Source: Pseudomonas sp. dw_358
GTDB taxonomy: Bacteria; Pseudomonadota; Gammaproteobacteria; Pseudomonadales; Pseudomonadaceae
Assembly: GCF_018449655.1 (NCBI RefSeq)
Contig: NZ_JAAVUX010000019.1
Location: 1 to 64,000 of the forward strand
Length of the DNA stretch: 64,000 nucleotides
Reading direction: 5' to 3'
Shown here: positions 49,383-57,595 of the stretch, piece after piece
How positions within the stretch are numbered: the first letter of the stretch is position 1
Layout: the number at the start of each line of letters is the position of its first letter
Made by a program: the position numbers and the translations under genes
Notes under the pieces: generated by a model
The model's database searches: none
What the model was told of the DNA's origin: nothing
What the model saw: only the letters and a program-made list of their open reading frames with translations

Positions 49383-49528
49383 CCCCGCGCCGAACCTGTC
49401 CCAAACCAGTCCCCTGCCTATCGGTCGAGAACCGCTGCGATATCTGTGGAAATTATCGCGCCCAGGGCAACCACCAACGCTGCAGCAAACTGCGCCAGGC
49501 CAAGCATGCCGGGCAGAAGGAGAAGTGA
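49379..49528 (+). CDS. 49-residue Cys-rich peptide
   Basis: MTPRRTCPKPVPCLSVENRC is followed by DICGNYRAQGNHQRCSKLRQAKHAG: Cys7/Cys13 and Cys20/Cys23/Cys35 with His32 and His44 could form a zinc finger. It overlaps both neighbours (ATGA at each end), which supports translation. Confidence 0.58.
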   Translation: MTPRRTCPKPVPCLSVENRCDICGNYRAQGNHQRCSKLRQAKHAGQKEK

Positions 49529-49653
49529 TGGACCTCAAGACCTTGGCCGCGAAGGCCGTCGAAGAATGGAACCTGCGCTATCTGCGCGGGGAGATATCCC
49601 TGCTGCAGTGCCTGGAAGGGATTCAGCGGATTGTTGATGCGGGGGATGTGTGA
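49528..49653 (+). CDS. 41-residue helical peptide
   Basis: MDLKTLAAKAVEEWNLRYLR...ISLLQCLEGIQRIVDAGDV: amphipathic helices, no family. Start and stop overlap neighbours by 1 bp (TGATG), typical of this compact operon. Confidence 0.52.
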   Translation: MDLKTLAAKAVEEWNLRYLRGEISLLQCLEGIQRIVDAGDV

Positions 49654-50027
49654 TGAGCGTTGAGCGCTTCTGGTGCCACGAAGCCCGCAATATTCGCTGC
49701 GTGCGCGAATCCTACTACGACGCCCTCGCCCAGCAACTGGCCGCCAGTCAGGCAGAAGTCGTAAAACTTAATGAAGCGGCGGCGTTCATGGACAACGTGA
49801 ATCAAGGCATAGAAGACGGTCTTCGCGCCAAACTGGCCGCCCGCGACAAGCGGCTTGAGGATGCGGTGGCGGTAATTGCAAACACCCGCCGCTCGCTGGA
49901 AAAGGCGAACGAAAGCGGCGCTGTCATCGACACTATTTGGCTCGACTCGCCTTGTTCGGAAACACTCTTCGATTACCTGGACGCCTTCCTTTCACCGGCA
50001 GAGGACAAAGAAAATGGCAGCCGCTGA
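49653..50027 (+). CDS. coiled-coil early protein
   Basis: The protein has 124 residues: WCHEARNIRCVRESYYDALAQQLAASQAEVVKLNEAAAFMDNVNQGIEDGLRAKLAARDKRLEDAVAVIANTRRSLEKANE. An Ea22/ead-like coiled coil. Function unknown. Confidence 0.62.
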   Translation: MSVERFWCHEARNIRCVRESYYDALAQQLAASQAEVVKLNEAAAFMDNVNQGIEDGLRAKLAARDKRLEDAVAVIANTRRSLEKANESGAVIDTIWLDSPCSETLFDYLDAFLSPAEDKENGSR

Positions 50028-50520
50028 TTACTATCTCTGCGACGTTTGCGGGAATAAGTGCTTTTACGACGCAAACTTGAATTGGGAATTCGACGAGCGT
50101 GACCACAAGATTCCGGCGGATGAAAAAGTTCGCGGGGCAGATGGGAAGCTCGACTATTGCGGAGATATGGCCTGCATCTGCACTGACTGTGCAAAAACGC
50201 ACCAATGCGTGGTGGTTAAGATAGATGATGCCCACCCCGCCAGCGAGTCGAAACCTGTCGCGTGGCGAGACCCCAGCGAGCCTGGGCGTATGTGTACTGA
50301 CCAACACAAAACTTATGCGATTGCGAAAGGCGGCGCACCTGCTTCGGCGTTGGCCACGCTGACAACCCCGCTATTCGCCCACCCAGCGCCTGCAGGGGTT
50401 GTACTGCCTGAGCGTAAATCTTCGCTCGATGTGTTCACCACCTACGGCCTCGGAGAGTGTGCGGGCTATAACGCCTGCCTCGACGAAGTGGCCAAGCTCA
50501 ACGCGGTGAAGCCATGCTGA
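50014..50520 (+). CDS. zinc-ribbon plus ead-like early protein
   Basis: The protein has 168 residues. The first half has four Cys pairs (YYLCDVCGNKCFYD, YCGDMACICTDCAKTHQC) that should bind zinc. The second half (PVAWRDPSEPGRMCTDQHKTYAIAKGGAPASALATLTTPLFAHPAP) resembles the ead-type tail common in phage early regions, so the gene looks like a fusion of modules. Confidence 0.65.
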   Translation: MAAADYYLCDVCGNKCFYDANLNWEFDERDHKIPADEKVRGADGKLDYCGDMACICTDCAKTHQCVVVKIDDAHPASESKPVAWRDPSEPGRMCTDQHKTYAIAKGGAPASALATLTTPLFAHPAPAGVVLPERKSSLDVFTTYGLGECAGYNACLDEVAKLNAVKPC

Positions 50521-50615
50521 AGCTCACCCTGCTCTACGCCATCCTCTCCATCGCCGGAACCCTCTGGGCGCTGAGCCTGATCCAAGCCGGCAAGGCCCGC
50601 GACAACCACGCCTGA
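50514..50615 (+). CDS. 33-residue membrane peptide
   Basis: MLKLTLLYAILSIAGTLWAL is one membrane helix, then SLIQAGKARDNHA. Its start overlaps the previous gene by 7 bp. Such one-helix peptides are frequent in early phage operons; function unknown. Confidence 0.5.
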   Translation: MLKLTLLYAILSIAGTLWALSLIQAGKARDNHA

Positions 50616-50671
50616 TCGAATCCCACACACATTTTGACGGCCTGCCGGGTGCAGGGCTGTGAGGTAAAGCT

Positions 50672-51022
50672 ATGTCTGAAGATCGAGAATTGATCGAACT
50701 GGCCGCCAAGGCTATTGGAGCAAAACCTTGGGCACCCTCATTCAAGGGTGACTTCGTTAAGTTCACCGCTGATGGTTTCAGTGGATGGTTCAGCCCGCTC
50801 GAATTCAAGGATCACGCCTTGATACTAGCGATGAAATTAGACATCGACATCGAGTTCAGACCTGAAACCGAAACTGTTGCGGCGAAGTGGGTTGATCGCC
50901 GGGGGAATCCCGGCAGGCTTCAGGACGTGCTTGCCATATGCTACCGAGGCGGCGACAAGCTCAAATCTACGTGCCGAGCTATCACCCGGGCCGCCGCAGA
51001 GATCGGGCGGGCCATGCCATGA
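50672..51022 (+). CDS. unknown early phage protein
   Basis: The protein has 116 residues: DRELIELAAKAIGAKPWAPSFKGDFVKFTADGFSGWFSPLEFKDHALILAMKLDIDIEFRP. A DUF2591-like layout (A.AA G....W.P..... D.. L..KL.I.I) is common in phage early proteins. Overlaps the next gene by ATGA. Confidence 0.65.
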   Translation: MSEDRELIELAAKAIGAKPWAPSFKGDFVKFTADGFSGWFSPLEFKDHALILAMKLDIDIEFRPETETVAAKWVDRRGNPGRLQDVLAICYRGGDKLKSTCRAITRAAAEIGRAMP

Positions 51023-51174
51023 CCAGCCGAGCCCAATTCGAACAGGCCTACGCCGAGGACAACAACTGCACGCTGTCGTGGGTAGAAGGCCAGCGCATGG
51101 CCAGCGGCAGATATCTGGACCTGTATCTGGACCGGGCCTGGCACTGGTGGCAGCGCGGACAGGAGGCGGCATGA
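51019..51174 (+). CDS. 51-residue early protein
   Basis: MTSRAQFEQAYAEDNNCTLS...YLDLYLDRAWHWWQRGQEAA. The R..FE..Y.....GR Y.......W..W..G pattern is a widespread small phage protein. Overlaps both neighbours by 4 bp. Confidence 0.62.
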   Translation: MTSRAQFEQAYAEDNNCTLSWVEGQRMASGRYLDLYLDRAWHWWQRGQEAA

Positions 51175-51368
51175 AGATCATCTATCGTATCAATCGAATG
51201 CTGCGCATCCCAGGCCTCCCGATCGCGCGCATCAGGACGGGCAACGAGACCTGCACCCTGCGCAACGATGGCTGGGTCATTGTCTCCGACGGCAGAAGTA
51301 CCGACGCTTTGCCGATCACCTTCTGCTCTCAAAGCCTAATCGACAAATTCGAAGCCGAACTGGCTTAA
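51171..51368 (+). CDS. unknown 65-residue early protein
   Basis: MKIIYRINRMLRIPGLPIARIRTGNETCTLRNDGWVIVSDGRSTDALPITFCSQ: basic, beta-rich, with two Cys. Not recognised. Confidence 0.55.
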   Translation: MKIIYRINRMLRIPGLPIARIRTGNETCTLRNDGWVIVSDGRSTDALPITFCSQSLIDKFEAELA

Positions 51369-51416
51369 CCCCCTTCCACTTTCAGCCTGCCGGCGACCGG
51401 CGGGCGAGGATTACGC

Positions 51417-51752
51417 ATGCCTGAAATTAAGCACACGCCCGGTCCTTGGGTCGTAGAGGTAGATACGTGGGGCACAACCTCGGTGAAGTCTGCCAATGAA
51501 GAGGACCTTCAAGAATGGCCTATCGAGTACTTTCTGGCGGAGAAGATTGGCGGCCATATCTACGGCGAGGATTTCGGGGACTTCAGTGAAGTTCAGGCCA
51601 ACGCCAAGCTTATCGCCGCTGCGCCAGACCTGCTGGCTGCTTTGAAGCAAGCTCACATGGCCCTGATTGGCTACCTCCCCCAACACCGCAACGAGATTAC
51701 CAGCGCTGCGATCCGATCTGCCGTTACTGCGATCGATAAAGCCACCGAATAA
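51417..51752 (+). CDS. early phage protein of the 'ANAKLIAAAPDLL' type
   Basis: The protein has 111 residues: KHTPGPWVVEVDTWGTTSVKSANEED ... FSEVQANAKLIAAAPDLLAALKQA. The HTPGPW...EANAKLIAAAPDLL pattern is very widespread in phage early regions without a proven role. Good ribosome spacing to ATG 51417. Confidence 0.72.
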   Translation: MPEIKHTPGPWVVEVDTWGTTSVKSANEEDLQEWPIEYFLAEKIGGHIYGEDFGDFSEVQANAKLIAAAPDLLAALKQAHMALIGYLPQHRNEITSAAIRSAVTAIDKATE

Positions 51753-51790
51753 CCCCATCTGCCGCCACAGGGCGGCACGCGAGCATGCCA

Positions 51791-52195
51791 ATGGCAAACG
51801 CAACAGCAGCCAAGGCTTCCCCGATCCAGCCTCGATTCATCCGCGCTTGCCATGCGCCCCAGTACCTGGGCATGGACCGGTCCGAATTCACGAAGACGGT
51901 TCGGCCGTTCGTGCGGGAATTTCCCATCGGTGAGCGCGGTATCGCGTTTGACCGACTCGAGCTGGATGAATGGGCCACGGCCTACGTGGAAGCCAAAGCG
52001 ATTGATAAAACTGGCGCTACAGGGCAACAATCGCCCCGCAGCGAGCGCCATGAGGGAGAAACACAATGGCGCGGAAAACGATCACGGGGCTCTCCCAAAG
52101 GAACGGCCTCTGGCATATCGACAAGAAGGTCAACGGAGAACGACTTTACGAAAGCACTGGAACTGGTGACCGGGCGGAAGCGGAGCGATACCTGA
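51791..52195 (+). CDS. putative excisionase / AlpA-like protein
   Basis: The protein has 134 residues. RFIRACHAPQYLGMDRSEFTKTVRPFVREFPIGERGIAFDRLELDEWATAYVEAK is a small winged-helix domain of the excisionase type. The C-terminal third overlaps the start of the integrase gene by 130 bp in another frame. Overlapping xis-int pairs are typical of lambdoid phages. It would bend attachment DNA and favour excision. Confidence 0.68.
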   Translation: MANATAAKASPIQPRFIRACHAPQYLGMDRSEFTKTVRPFVREFPIGERGIAFDRLELDEWATAYVEAKAIDKTGATGQQSPRSERHEGETQWRGKRSRGSPKGTASGISTRRSTENDFTKALELVTGRKRSDT

Positions 52196-53244
52196 TCCAC
52201 CGGCTCGAAATGCTTCGGCAACAAAAGGTGTATGGGGTCCGCCACGTGCGGACCTTTCAAGAGGCGGCTACACGATTCATCCTCGAGCACAAGGACCAGC
52301 CTTCGATCAAGCTGACGGCGCTCTGCCTTCAGCAGCTTGACCCATACCTGGGGCACCTGCCACTGACACATATCGATGATGCGGCCCTGGCCGACTTCAT
52401 CAGGGACCGCCAGACGGCACAGAAGCTGCCCAGCGGCAAGACAAAGAAAGGCGTGAGCAACCGGACGATCAACATCGCGATTGAACGGGTAATTCGGGTT
52501 TTGTCGTTGTGTGCCAGGAAGTGGCGAGATGATGAGCGTAGGCCGTGGCTGGACAGCGTGCCGATGCTCAAGAAGCTGGAAGAGAAGAAGTCGAGCAGGA
52601 AGCCCTACCCCATGTCGTGGCAGGAGCAGACGATACTCTTCAAGGAATTGCCGGAACACCTGGTCAAGATGGCCCTGTTCAAGGTGAATACGGGCTGTCG
52701 AGAGCAGGAGGTCTGCAAGTTGAGGTGGGATTGGGAGATTACGGTGCCGGAGATCGCCGCGAGCGTGTTCCTGATCCCCGCGGACTTCGGTGGCCGGCAC
52801 AAGAACTCGGGCGTGAAGAACGGGGATGAAAGGCTGGTGGTGCTGAACAGCGTGGCCAAGCAGATCATCGACAAGCAGCGCGGCATCAGCAAGGAATGGG
52901 TCTTCCCCTACGCTGATTCACCGCTGCACAGGATGAACGACACGGCCTGGAAGAAAGCGCGGGTGAGAGCGGCGAAACTCTGGCAGGAGGAAAACCTTCG
53001 CCCAGCTCACCCAGGGTACGCATCGATCAGGGTGCATGACCTCAAGCATACCTTCGGTCGTCGCCTTCGAGCCGCAGGGGTCACGGAGGAAGATCGGAAG
53101 GCATTGCTTGGTCACAAGAACGGCAGCGTCACCAGTCATTACTCGGGCGCAGAGCTCGGGCATCTGATTGAGGCTGCAAATATGGTATCAGCAACTGACT
53201 CGCGCGGGCCGGTGCTGACTATTTTGAAGAGGAGGCAGGCATGA
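52066..53244 (+). CDS. int: tyrosine-recombinase integrase
   Basis: The protein has 392 residues. An N-terminal arm-binding domain (ITGLSQRNGLWHIDKKVNGERLYESTGTGD) and a SAM-like core-binding domain precede the catalytic domain: Arg in NTGCREQEVCKLRW, HDLKH (HxxK instead of the usual HxxR), then LLGHKNGSVTSHYSGAE with the Tyr nucleophile. It inserts the phage at the 3' end of tRNA-Pro(GGG), whose gene lies 80 bp downstream. The gene ends just before the predicted arm sites. Confidence 0.95.
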   Translation: MARKTITGLSQRNGLWHIDKKVNGERLYESTGTGDRAEAERYLIHRLEMLRQQKVYGVRHVRTFQEAATRFILEHKDQPSIKLTALCLQQLDPYLGHLPLTHIDDAALADFIRDRQTAQKLPSGKTKKGVSNRTINIAIERVIRVLSLCARKWRDDERRPWLDSVPMLKKLEEKKSSRKPYPMSWQEQTILFKELPEHLVKMALFKVNTGCREQEVCKLRWDWEITVPEIAASVFLIPADFGGRHKNSGVKNGDERLVVLNSVAKQIIDKQRGISKEWVFPYADSPLHRMNDTAWKKARVRAAKLWQEENLRPAHPGYASIRVHDLKHTFGRRLRAAGVTEEDRKALLGHKNGSVTSHYSGAELGHLIEAANMVSATDSRGPVLTILKRRQA

Positions 53245-53254
53245 AAAAGCGAGA

Positions 53255-53274
53255 AGTCACGCAAATGTCACGCA
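53255..53274 (+). promoter_or_regulatory. predicted integrase arm-type sites, right end
   Basis: AGTCACGCA (53255-53263) and TGTCACGCA (53266-53274), spaced 11 bp, match the pair at 448-467 inside the left end. Confidence 0.6.
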
Positions 53275-53282
53275 CATGAAAA

Positions 53283-53307
53283 AGGCCACCCCTCGCGGAA
53301 ATGGCCT
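53283..53307 (-). terminator. phage-supplied terminator for tRNA-Pro
   Basis: AGGCCA (283-288) pairs with TGGCCT (302-307), followed leftward by five T. It lies 17 bp past the CCA end of the tRNA in the tRNA's reading direction, replacing the chromosomal terminator displaced by integration. Confidence 0.7.
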
Positions 53308-53321
53308 AAGTCATTGAAAAT

Positions 53322-53370
53322 AATGGTCGGGACGGAGTGATTCGAACACTCGACCCCTTGCACCCCATGC
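53322..53370. repeat. attR, right attachment repeat within tRNA-Pro
   Basis: Identical to 308-356 over 49 bp. It covers the CCA end through part of the anticodon loop, so the phage restores the 3' half of the tRNA it splits. Confidence 0.95.
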
Positions 53371-53400
53371 AAGTGCGCTACCGGGCTGCGCTACGCCCCG
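53324..53400 (-). tRNA. tRNA-Pro(GGG)
   Basis: The 77-nt tRNA folds fully: acceptor CGGGGCG/CGUCCCG with one G-U, D stem GCGC/GCGC, anticodon stem CUUGC/GCAAG with loop AUGGGGU (anticodon GGG), T arm GAGUG-UUCGAAU-CACUC, encoded CCA. It decodes CCC/CCU proline codons. It is the integration target of the prophage. Confidence 0.97.
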
Positions 53401-53520
53401 ACTAAGGCGAATCTACCACTTCACAAGCCTCCGGACTTCCAGACTTGTCGTTTCCAAGCCTCTGAAAACGTTGAAAAATATACCCTAGCTTGACGCGTTA
53501 AGGAAGTATTTTTTTCAGCT

Positions 53521-53877
53521 TTATTTCTTTAGCACGCCCAGCACATCTTCCAGCTCGGAGATCATCTGCCGAATCAGCTGTTTGTACTGGGTAGTGTCGT
53601 CTTTCGCCTCGTCACCGGACAGCCGCAAGCGTGCGCCGCCGATGGTGAAGCCCTGCTCATAGAGCAGTGCGCGGATCTGGCGGATCATCAGCACGTCCTG
53701 GCGCTGATAATACCGACGGTTACCACGGCGCTTGACCGGATTGAGCTGGGTGAACTCCTGCTCCCAGTAGCGCAGCACATGGGGCTTGACCGCGCACAGG
53801 TCGCTGACTTCACCGATGGTGAAGTAGCGTTTGCCTGGGATGGGCGGGAGTTCGTCGTTATGACTTGGTTCCAGCAT
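53521..53877 (-). CDS. MerR-family regulator
   Basis: The protein has 118 residues. KRYFTIGEVSDLCAVKPHVLRYWEQEFTQLNPVKRRGNRRYYQRQDVLMIRQIRALLYEQGFTIGGARLRL is a MerR winged helix without the cysteines of metal sensors. Its conserved place after ihfA is characteristic of Pseudomonas. ATG 53877 overlaps the ihfA stop by 20 bp. Target genes unknown. Confidence 0.88.
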   Translation of the reverse strand: MLEPSHNDELPPIPGKRYFTIGEVSDLCAVKPHVLRYWEQEFTQLNPVKRRGNRRYYQRQDVLMIRQIRALLYEQGFTIGGARLRLSGDEAKDDTTQYKQLIRQMISELEDVLGVLKK

Positions 53878-54160
53878 AGGCCTCAACTCGGGCCTTCAAC
53901 TTCTGCCCTGGACGAAAGGTGACCACACGGCGAGCCGTGATCGGGATTTCTTCACCCGTTTTCGGGTTGCGGCCAGGCCGCTGGCGTTTGTCCCGAAGGT
54001 CGAAATTGCCGAACCCGGACAATTTGACCTGCTCGTTGTCTTCAAGAGCGTGCCTGATCTCTTCGAAAAACAGTTCGACCAATTCCTTGGCCTCCCGTTT
54101 ATTCAGGCCCAGCTCTTCATAAAGACGTTCCGCCATTTCAGCTTTCGTCAGAGCCCCCAT
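53858..54160 (-). CDS. ihfA: integration host factor subunit alpha
   Basis: The protein has 100 residues: MGALTKAEMAERLYEELGLNKREAKELVELFFEEIRHALEDNEQVKLSGFGNFDLRDKRQRPGRNPKTGEEIPI. This is the DNA-bending IhfA, with the RPGRNPKTG arm that inserts Pro into DNA. It is normally needed for integrase complexes like the one above. It follows pheT by 3 bp. Confidence 0.97.
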   Translation of the reverse strand: MGALTKAEMAERLYEELGLNKREAKELVELFFEEIRHALEDNEQVKLSGFGNFDLRDKRQRPGRNPKTGEEIPITARRVVTFRPGQKLKARVEAYAGTKS

Positions 54161-54163
54161 GCG

Positions 54164-56542
54164 CTACTTCCTTAACGTGGCGTTCAACCTTTGTTCGAGC
54201 GAGGTGAGGATGGCTTGTGTCGTTGAGTTCACCTCATCGTCGTTAAGAGTGCGCGATGGATGCTGCCAGGTCAAGCCGACTGCAAGGCTTTTTCTATGCG
54301 GATCAATGCCTTTACCCTGGTAGACGTCAAATAGCCTGAGGTCGGTGAGCCATTCGCCAGCATTCTCGCGGATTACATCGAGCACGGCGGCGGATGCGAC
54401 CTCGCGATCCGCGATCAGGGCGAGGTCGCGACGCACTTCGGGGAAGCGCGACAGTTCACTGAATTTTGGCAGCTTGCCACTGGCCACTTCTGCCAGGACC
54501 AGTTCGAAAACGAATACCGGGCGATCCAGACCCAGGGTTTTAACCAGCTCCGGGTGCAGGGCGCCGAGGTAGCCGACTTCGCGGCCATCGCGTTCGATTT
54601 TCGCGGTCTGGCCAGGGTGCAGCGCCGGGTGCTTGCCAGGAACGAAAGTGAACTCGCCCTGAGCGCCAGCGAAACCGAGCACCGCTTCGACGTCAGCTTT
54701 GACGTCGAAAAAGTCGACAGCGTCCTTACCCTGAGCCCAGCCTTCCGGCAGGCGGCTGCCGCAGACCACGCCGGAGAGCATGGCCTCCTGCTTCAGCCCG
54801 TCGAGCTGACCGATGAAACGCAGACCGCTTTCGAACAGGCGCACGCGGTCTTGCTGGCGGTTGAGGTTGTGCTGCAAGGCTTTGACCAGGCCTGGCCACA
54901 GCGACGAGCGCATGGCGGCCATGTCGGCAGAGATCGGATTCGCCAGCAGCAGCGGTGCGACGCCGGGGTTGAACAGCTCGAACCATTTCGGATCGATGAA
55001 GCTGTAGGTCACGGCTTCCTGATAACCACGAGCAACCAGCAGACGGCGCAGGGCCGGAAGTTCGCTGCGAGCTTCACCGCGAGCCTGCGGAGCCAGGCGC
55101 GCTTGCGGGTAACGGACCGGAAGGCGGTTGTAGCCATACAGGCGCGCAAGCTCTTCGATCAAGTCGACTTCCAGACTGATATCGAAACGGTGGCTTGGTA
55201 CTTCAATCAACCACTGACCTGCAGCTTGCGGTTTTACGCCGAGACCGAGGCCAACCAGCAAGCCTTCGATTTCAGCCGGGTCCATCTGCAGGCCTAGCAT
55301 ATGGGTCACACGCTCGGCACGCAGGGTGATCGGCGCGATGTTCGGCAGATACTGCTCGCTGACGCTTTCGATGATCGGGCCGGGCTCGCCGCCAGTGATA
55401 TCCAGCAGCAGGCCGGTGGCACGCTCCATGGCTTCACGGGCCAGGCGCCAGTCGACGCCGCGTTCGTAGCGATGCGAGGCATCGGTGTGCAGGCCGTAGG
55501 AACGGGCTTTGCCGGCGACTGCGATCTGATCGAAGAAGGCGCTTTCGAGGAAGACGTCACGGGTCTTGCCGGTCACGCCGCTGTGCTCGCCACCCATCAC
55601 GCCGGCGATGGCCAGAGCACGGGAGTGGTCGGCGATGACCAGGGTGTCGCTGCGCAGGGTAATTTCCTGGCCATCGAGCAGGACCAGTTTCTCGCCGTCC
55701 TCGGCCATGCGCACGCGAATGCCGCCGTTGATTTGGGCGAGGTCGAAGGCGTGCAACGGTTGCCCCAGTTCGAGCATCACATAGTTGGTGATGTCGACTG
55801 CGGCATCGATGCTGCGCACGTCGGCGCGACGCAGGCGCTCGACCATCCACAGCGGGGTCGGGCGCGAGAGGTCGACATTGCGGATCACCCGGCCCAGGTA
55901 ACGCGGGCAGGCCTGCGGGGCGACGACGTCAACCGGGCGCACTTCGTCGTTGACCGGCGCAATGCTGGCCACTACCGGGCGGGTGACCGGGACGGCGTAG
56001 AGCGCGCCTACTTCACGGGCCAGACCCGCCAACGACAGGCAGTCACCGCGGTTGGGGGTGAGGTCGACCTCGATGCTGGCATCATCCAGTTGCAGGTAAA
56101 TACGAATGTCTTCGCCCACCGGCGCATCAGCCGGCAGCTCCATCAAGCCGTCGTTGCCCTCGCCCACTTGCAACTCGGACTGCGAGCACAACATGCCGTT
56201 GGACTCGACACCGCGCAGCTTGGCCTTCTTGATCTTGAAGTCGCCCGGCAGTTCGGCGCCGATCTTGGCGAACGGGATCTTCAGGCCGGGGCGCACGTTG
56301 GGCGCGCCGCACACCACCTGAAAGGTGTCCTTGCCGTCGCTGACCTGGCAAACGCGCAGTTTGTCGGCATCCGGGTGCTGTTCGGTGGACAGTACTTCGC
56401 CGACCACGACGCCGGTGAATTCACCGGCCGCCAGGGTCACGCTGTCGACTTCCAGGCCGGCCATGGACAGCCGGGCCACCAGTTCGTCGCGGGAGACTTG
56501 CGGGCTGACCCAGCCGCGCAGCCATTGTTCACTGAATTTCAT
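54164..56542 (-). CDS. pheT: phenylalanyl-tRNA synthetase beta chain
   Basis: The protein has 792 residues, the normal bacterial length. An N-terminal tRNA-binding domain (VVVGEVLSTEQHPDADKLRVCQVSDG), B3/B4 editing domain, B5 domain, a catalytic-like domain and a C-terminal FDX-ACB domain (FPEVRRDLALIADREVASAAVLDVI) are in order. Forms an alpha2beta2 enzyme with PheS, encoded 18 bp upstream. Confidence 0.97.
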   Translation of the reverse strand: MKFSEQWLRGWVSPQVSRDELVARLSMAGLEVDSVTLAAGEFTGVVVGEVLSTEQHPDADKLRVCQVSDGKDTFQVVCGAPNVRPGLKIPFAKIGAELPGDFKIKKAKLRGVESNGMLCSQSELQVGEGNDGLMELPADAPVGEDIRIYLQLDDASIEVDLTPNRGDCLSLAGLAREVGALYAVPVTRPVVASIAPVNDEVRPVDVVAPQACPRYLGRVIRNVDLSRPTPLWMVERLRRADVRSIDAAVDITNYVMLELGQPLHAFDLAQINGGIRVRMAEDGEKLVLLDGQEITLRSDTLVIADHSRALAIAGVMGGEHSGVTGKTRDVFLESAFFDQIAVAGKARSYGLHTDASHRYERGVDWRLAREAMERATGLLLDITGGEPGPIIESVSEQYLPNIAPITLRAERVTHMLGLQMDPAEIEGLLVGLGLGVKPQAAGQWLIEVPSHRFDISLEVDLIEELARLYGYNRLPVRYPQARLAPQARGEARSELPALRRLLVARGYQEAVTYSFIDPKWFELFNPGVAPLLLANPISADMAAMRSSLWPGLVKALQHNLNRQQDRVRLFESGLRFIGQLDGLKQEAMLSGVVCGSRLPEGWAQGKDAVDFFDVKADVEAVLGFAGAQGEFTFVPGKHPALHPGQTAKIERDGREVGYLGALHPELVKTLGLDRPVFVFELVLAEVASGKLPKFSELSRFPEVRRDLALIADREVASAAVLDVIRENAGEWLTDLRLFDVYQGKGIDPHRKSLAVGLTWQHPSRTLNDDEVNSTTQAILTSLEQRLNATLRK

Positions 56543-56560
56543 GCTGTTCTCCTGGAGTAA

Positions 56561-57577
56561 TTAGCGAAATTGCGCAAGAAACCGCAAGTCGTTTTCGAAG
56601 AACAGCCGTAAGTCGTTGACGCCGTAACGCAGCATGGCAAAACGCTCTACGCCCATACCGAAGGCGAAGCCTTGAAACTCTTCCGGGTCGATACCCGACA
56701 TGCGCAGCACGTTGGGGTGAACCATGCCGCAGCCCATCACTTCAAGCCAGCCGGTCTGTTTGCAGACGCGGCAGCCGTTGCCGTTGCAGATCACACACTG
56801 CATGTCGACTTCAGCGGATGGTTCGGTGAACGGGAAGTAAGACGGACGGAAGCGCACCGCCAATTCCTTCTCGAAGAACACCCGCAGGAATTCCTCGATG
56901 GTGCCTTTGAGGTCGGCGAAATTGATGTCGCGATCCACCAGCAGGCCTTCGACCTGATGGAACATCGGCGAGTGGGTGATATCCGAGTCGCTGCGGTACA
57001 CGCGGCCCGGGCAGACCACACGGATCGGCGGCTGCTGCGATTCCATGGTCCGTACCTGCACCGGCGAGGTGTGGGTACGCAGTAGCATGTTTGCGTTGAA
57101 ATAGAAGGTGTCGTGCATCGACCGGGCCGGGTGATGGCCTGGGATGTTGAGTGCTTCGAAGTTGTGGTAGTCGTCTTCGACCTCTGGGCCTTCGGCAATG
57201 CCGTAGCCGATGTGGGTGAAGAACTGCTCGATGCGTTCCAGGGTACGTGTGACGGGGTGCAGACCGCCCGTGGTCTGGCCACGGCCCGGCAGGGTCACGT
57301 CGATCTGTTCGGCAGCGAGTTTTGCGCTCAGCTCGGCTTCTTCGAAGCTGCTTTTGCGCGAATTCAGGACCTCTGTAACACGCTCCTTGGCTTCGTTGAT
57401 CAGCGCTCCCACTTTGGGACGCTCATCGGCCGGCAGGTTGCCCAGGGTCTTCATCACCTGAGTCAGTTCGCCTTTCTTGCCAAGGTACTGAACCCGGATC
57501 TGCTCCAGGGCATTGATGTCTTCAGCTTGTTGCACGGCCTCCAGAGCTTGAGAGACCAGCGCATCCAGGTTTTCCAT
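56561..57577 (-). CDS. pheS: phenylalanyl-tRNA synthetase alpha chain
   Basis: The protein has 338 residues. A helical N-terminal arm precedes the class II core: motif with LLRTHTSPVQVRTM, PIRVVCPGRVYRSDSDITHSPMFHQVEGLLVD, and GFAFGMGVERFAMLRYGVNDLR at the end. It charges tRNA-Phe together with PheT. A 15-bp hairpin lies between rplT and this gene. Confidence 0.97.
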   Translation of the reverse strand: MENLDALVSQALEAVQQAEDINALEQIRVQYLGKKGELTQVMKTLGNLPADERPKVGALINEAKERVTEVLNSRKSSFEEAELSAKLAAEQIDVTLPGRGQTTGGLHPVTRTLERIEQFFTHIGYGIAEGPEVEDDYHNFEALNIPGHHPARSMHDTFYFNANMLLRTHTSPVQVRTMESQQPPIRVVCPGRVYRSDSDITHSPMFHQVEGLLVDRDINFADLKGTIEEFLRVFFEKELAVRFRPSYFPFTEPSAEVDMQCVICNGNGCRVCKQTGWLEVMGCGMVHPNVLRMSGIDPEEFQGFAFGMGVERFAMLRYGVNDLRLFFENDLRFLAQFR

Positions 57578-57595
57578 GTACAGACTCCAGATACG

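Larger units (their letters stand above)
308..53370. mobile_element. complete-looking temperate myovirus prophage at tRNA-Pro(GGG)
   Basis: The element is bounded by 49-bp direct repeats of the tRNA-Pro 3' end, with the integrase beside the intact tRNA. It holds a full set of modules: integration, recombination, repressor/cro/cII, replication, Holliday resolvase, late regulator, terminase, head, contractile tail, baseplate, fibre and lysis. Control resembles lambdoid phages, while the virion genes (DUF1073, DUF2213, DUF2184, DUF3383, DUF3277, gp138 spike) are those of small contractile-tailed phages. Only one internal gene (DUF551, 43950) is visibly broken, so the prophage may be inducible. 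Confidence 0.95.

Noticed and set aside
55301..56560. 419-codon frame antisense to pheT
   Set aside because: Composition is typical of an antisense shadow, and pheT is certain on the other strand. The same applies to the long frames opposite thrS (59652-60857) and the nucleoside hydrolase (62408-63898).
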